From the NCBI GenBank assembly GCA_030268105.1, contig BSDZ01000009.1, positions 2,307,501 to 2,371,500 on the forward strand: 64,000 nt of DNA, given 5' to 3'. The position numbers and the translations under genes were made by a program. This document shows positions 60,802-64,000 of the stretch, piece by piece. Source of the DNA: Volvox africanus (lineage: Eukaryota; Chlorophyta; Chlorophyceae; Chlamydomonadales; Volvocaceae). The notes under the pieces are model-generated. The model was not told the origin of the DNA and did no database searches. It was given only the letters and a program-made list of their open reading frames with translations. Positions within the stretch are counted from its first letter, which is position 1. Every line of letters starts with the position of its first letter.

Positions 60802-62606
60802 CTAGCCGCAGGCGACGGCTGCCGGGAAACGCACCTTGACCGACAGCAGCTTGCTACTGCACCGCGATGTGTACAACACGGACGCCGGGGACCGCACTCC
60901 AGACACTCCACAAGGCTCAGTCGGCACGGTCGCAGAGGCTGCAGCCGCGTGTCCGGATGCGTGACCTGCCATGGGGGGGGGTCTGTCCGGCCGCTTCAGC
61001 AAGTCGCCCAGGTGTAGGCACGGCTGCGGGCCCCACGCCCTGCACAGGGCGGGTTGGGGAGGCGGCCGGGTGGCTGCGGCGGCCGGGTACAGGGCGAGAG
61101 GAGCTCCAGCAAGGCCTTCGGACGCAGAAACTCCAGTGAATGGTGACGCTGGAGCCGCCGTGGCGGCATCAATGCTACCGACGCCAAGAGAAGACGCACC
61201 CAGGTGCAGAACGCCCGCGCCGCCGCTACCATTACTACTGTCACCGCCACCTGCCGACGCGGCTTCCAATGACTGATCAGCCATGGTACTGCTATCCCCA
61301 GCAGCAGCTGCTGCAGCTGCTGCAGCTTCCGAGCCCTCCTCGTCAGCCGGGTTGGAGGTGTAGGCCCCGCCCATACCCACCGGCAGCCCCTGGAAGGCAG
61401 TAGCACAGTCGGTACCGCTTCGTATGCCCATCGTGGTCCGCATCTCGTTGTGCTCCATCTCGTTGTCGCAATGAAGCAGCAGCCCATGGGCTCTGGATTC
61501 ATCGCTCAGCGGAAGGCTGGTGTCCGTTGCATGTGCCGATTTTTCAGACGGCCCTTCGCTAAGCAGAATGCTTCCGCCGACGCCGCCACTGCTGCGGGTC
61601 CGGCTTCGGCTGCGGACCGGGTCGGAGAGCACTTCCGACCAGACGGGTAACGTGCGAAGCTCTGCCGCGCTGGGACACACGGTCTCTACTGCCCAGGCGG
61701 CTGCGTCGGCAGTGGTGGTGACGGGGAATCCCGAACCGTGTCCAGACGACTGTGCCGCAGCATCTGGCTGCGGAGCAGGCGGTGCAGTTGAAAGAGTCCC
61801 CCTTTTTGGTTGGGTTTGTTCCGGTACGGGAGATGCGCCGCCCCCTGATATGCCTGTCTGCGCATGGTACGACAGGAATGAATGGTGGTTGGATGGAACA
61901 GACGCAGTCGGCTGTGAGGGTTGCGGCAACTGTGTGAAAGCCTGTGACGTTGACGGCGTGGGCCAAATCGGCGGCGGCGGCAGTGTTGTGTAAGGTAGCG
62001 ATGATTTTGCTGGAAAGCCGGCGCTGGATTGCAGCCATGCCGTCGATAGCGGCTGTATGAGCTGAGCTGGCGTCAATGGTGACTCGGGGCCAGGGACACG
62101 AATTGCCGCCTTACTAAGCCCCTTTGCCGGCGTCCACGTGCTGGCGCTCCTGGTGCCGCTTCGCTCCGCCGGCCAGGCGCATTTCTGCCCCTCGCCGCCG
62201 CTGCTCCTGTTGCTGGTGGCGACCGCATTGTTCCTGCCGCCGTCGCCGCGGCCGCCATCCCCGGTACCGTGGCAGTACCACAGCAAGGGTGTGTCTAGCG
62301 GTTGTGGCAGGTCACGTGGCGTCCTGGCTTGTGACGCCGGCGGCCTCGTAGCTTCGGCGGCAAATTGTCCTGCATTTGATGCACCCGATGTCAGACTGCC
62401 ATCTGCCTCACGGGAACCCAGATCGCCGGCGCCACCCTTTCGGGCCATGCTATCACTCGTCCAGAAGCCCGCATTGAACCGAGTGAAGGACGGCGGCGGC
62501 AGCGGCAGCTGCAGTGGCGGTGGCGGCTGCACCGCCTCTGTCGCCACAGGCTGCGCGTGCGAAAATCGGATTGACGAGGCGTTGCAACCGCCGCTACCTT
62601 CGCCTT

Positions 62607-62640
<34 letters not shown>

Positions 62641-63606
62641 TGGCCGCCCACTCGCCGACCTGTCAACGGTGGCAACGATGCCGCCACCGCCGCCGTGAAG
62701 ATACCTGCTGACACTCCCACTCCCGCTGCGGCTGCCGGCCGTGCGAGTTCCCGCCATGGACGCCGGTGATAGCGGCCATTCGTCCGTCGGGAAGGACTGT
62801 ACCATGCAGCTGCTGCAGGGGCCGTCACTGCAGATAGCCAACGTCCCACTGGTCACTGACGCGTCTTCGGCACAGGTCTGCGTGGCCGTAGGCCAGTGCA
62901 TCAGCGCGTTGCAGCCGCCCCAGGCAACGCTGGTGGCCGTTGGATCCGTCTCCAGCCTCACTGACCAGTCCCCGACAACCCCACCAGCGCCATTGAAAGG
63001 CGCGGCATAGCGCATGGCGCTGTCCAGGTCAGTGCCCAAGGCTTGCGTGTTGTCCGCCCCACGGACCGCTTGTTGCCGGGTCTCAACACTGTGGCTGCTG
63101 CTGCTGTTACGTTCATACTCGATAGAGGAGGAGGGGTTTAATTGCGGCTGCGCAGCCGGCATCCGCCGCCGGTAGTGCTGTAAGGCGCCGTTAGCGTTTG
63201 AGCTGCCATCGCCGGAAGCGTCTTCTGGTGCCGCAGTGGCTGTTGCTGCAATGGAATCAAAAGGCGAAGTGACTTCATCCGAATTTTGAATCTCGTGGCC
63301 ACTGCCGTCGCCCGCGAAGGCACGCTCCGAAAGCAGAAACCTTCCAGTTGGCAGTTCGGGAGCCAGAGTCGCTGGGCTGCCTTGATTTATTGAGCTTTCA
63401 CTTGGCCCGGCAACTGGGCCGTCGCCGGCCTTTAAAGCAAGCGCCGCGTTTGGTGTGACCCATGGGTCAGTCTGCGTAATTCCACCAGGAGGCGTATTGC
63501 CAGCTCCGCGCCTGCGTCTGCGACCTGAAAGCGGGATCGCCAAGTACAGAGCGATGAACAATCCAAGCACAATTGTCACCACAATAACGTCCATGCCGGT
63601 GGCCAT
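60802..63606 (-). CDS. membrane-anchored low-complexity protein of unknown function
   Basis: A single open exon of 934 residues runs from an ATG at 63606 to TAG at 60802. Residues of about 5-26 (MDVIVVTIVLGLFIALYLAI) form a hydrophobic helix followed by GRRRRR, a positive stop-transfer signal. This makes it a signal-anchor protein with the rest probably cytosolic. The remainder is low-complexity: Gly/Ser/Thr/Ala-rich, a Pro run coded by a (CCG)n array around 62605-62640, and a poly-Ala run near 61300. Small ordered pieces include LCRAWGPQPCLHLGDLLKRP near the C-terminus. I know no domain here. Introns cannot be excluded, since such frames can hide splice sites. Confidence 0.65.
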
Positions 63607-64000
63607 ACGCTCTCCGGACTTATTGGAAGATCAAAGTCCTCCAAGGGCGCAAAGGTGTCGGTAGAAACAAACGATATTGTTTACACCTGGATATGTTACT
63701 CTATGGATCTGCGAAATGTTAAGATTTTGCTGATGTGGGATTTCGCAAACCCTCGTACAATAAGTTGGCGTCACCACCTCGGATGGATAGGATTTGGCAG
63801 AAGTTTTTGTGGCGGGCTTACTTCCCCACGTTTTATGATGAGAATAACTTAGTCACCATAACCTCGATAACGAGCTCATCTAGCTCTATCACTTATATTG
63901 AACGACAAGACGAAGATCCTGTCCTTTAATTTTAACGTCGCAAGGTTCTTCTTCACGAACAGTCAGGCCAGGTTTCCCGTGGCGCCATGCAGGCTCCAGA
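63607..64000. other. upstream region of the membrane-anchored protein gene
   Basis: It presumably contains the promoter of the minus-strand gene starting at 63606. I see no exon or clear TATA box before the window ends. Confidence 0.4.

Noticed and set aside
60353..60830. Splicing of the 934-residue frame (ending ...LLSVK) into the next gene (VRFADPP...)
   Set aside because: The peptides look continuous, but there is no AG acceptor at the needed point and a TGTAA poly(A) signal lies between. Kept as two genes.
1..64000. CRISPR arrays, bacterial operons, riboswitches and tRNA or rRNA genes
   Set aside because: None was seen. The window is eukaryotic nuclear DNA, and the only bacterial-type sequence is the IS3 fragment at 52759-53046.

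Overview
This is nuclear DNA of a volvocine green alga, most likely a Volvox species. The evidence is many short exons with GT-AG introns, moderate GC with alanine-, serine- and glutamine-rich low-complexity proteins, TGTAA polyadenylation signals, and a linker histone H1 split into four exons whose protein is very close to what I remember of Volvox carteri H1. No gene is bacterial, apart from one transposase fragment lodged in an intron. The gene models were built by hand by matching splice sites, intron phase and family conservation. Where all phases close, the model is likely right to the base.

Layout, left to right: (1) 561-3532 (+), a six-exon mitochondrial-carrier-family S-adenosylmethionine transporter whose first exon also occurs as a perfect inverted copy in its own fourth intron. 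(2) 6312-11928 (-), a ten-exon SAM-dependent methyltransferase, probably plastid-targeted, with one GC-AG intron. (3) 14070-18325 (-), an eight-exon phosphoglycerate-mutase-like histidine phosphatase with a signal peptide. (4) 20998-22421 (-), an unrecognised His/Asn/Ser-rich protein. (5) 23116-26176 (+), an RP2/TBCC-domain protein, head-to-head with (4). (6) 28549-34668 (+), a TKL-like protein kinase with a long insertion in its N-lobe and a Gln-rich C-terminal extension; its 5' end is unresolved. (7) 38267-44560 (+), an 1838-residue low-complexity protein of unknown function with a long foldback in its second intron. (8) 44721-45847 (-), histone H1 with a TATA box and a histone-type 3' stem-loop. 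(9) 46973-53268 (+), a 14-exon serine carboxypeptidase of family S28, whose last intron consists mostly of a bacterial IS3-family transposase fragment. (10) 53991-63606 (-), three unrecognised low-complexity coding units. Two of them share a short GY-x-x-V...LLV motif, and the third has an N-terminal membrane anchor.

The genes do not form a pathway. The SAM carrier and the SAM-dependent methyltransferase are convergent neighbours and both use SAM, but this may be chance. The most unusual points are the inverted exon copy (489-675 and 2431-2617), the intron made largely of bacterial transposase DNA (52738-53049), and the wobble-rich intronic hairpin (43679-43891).
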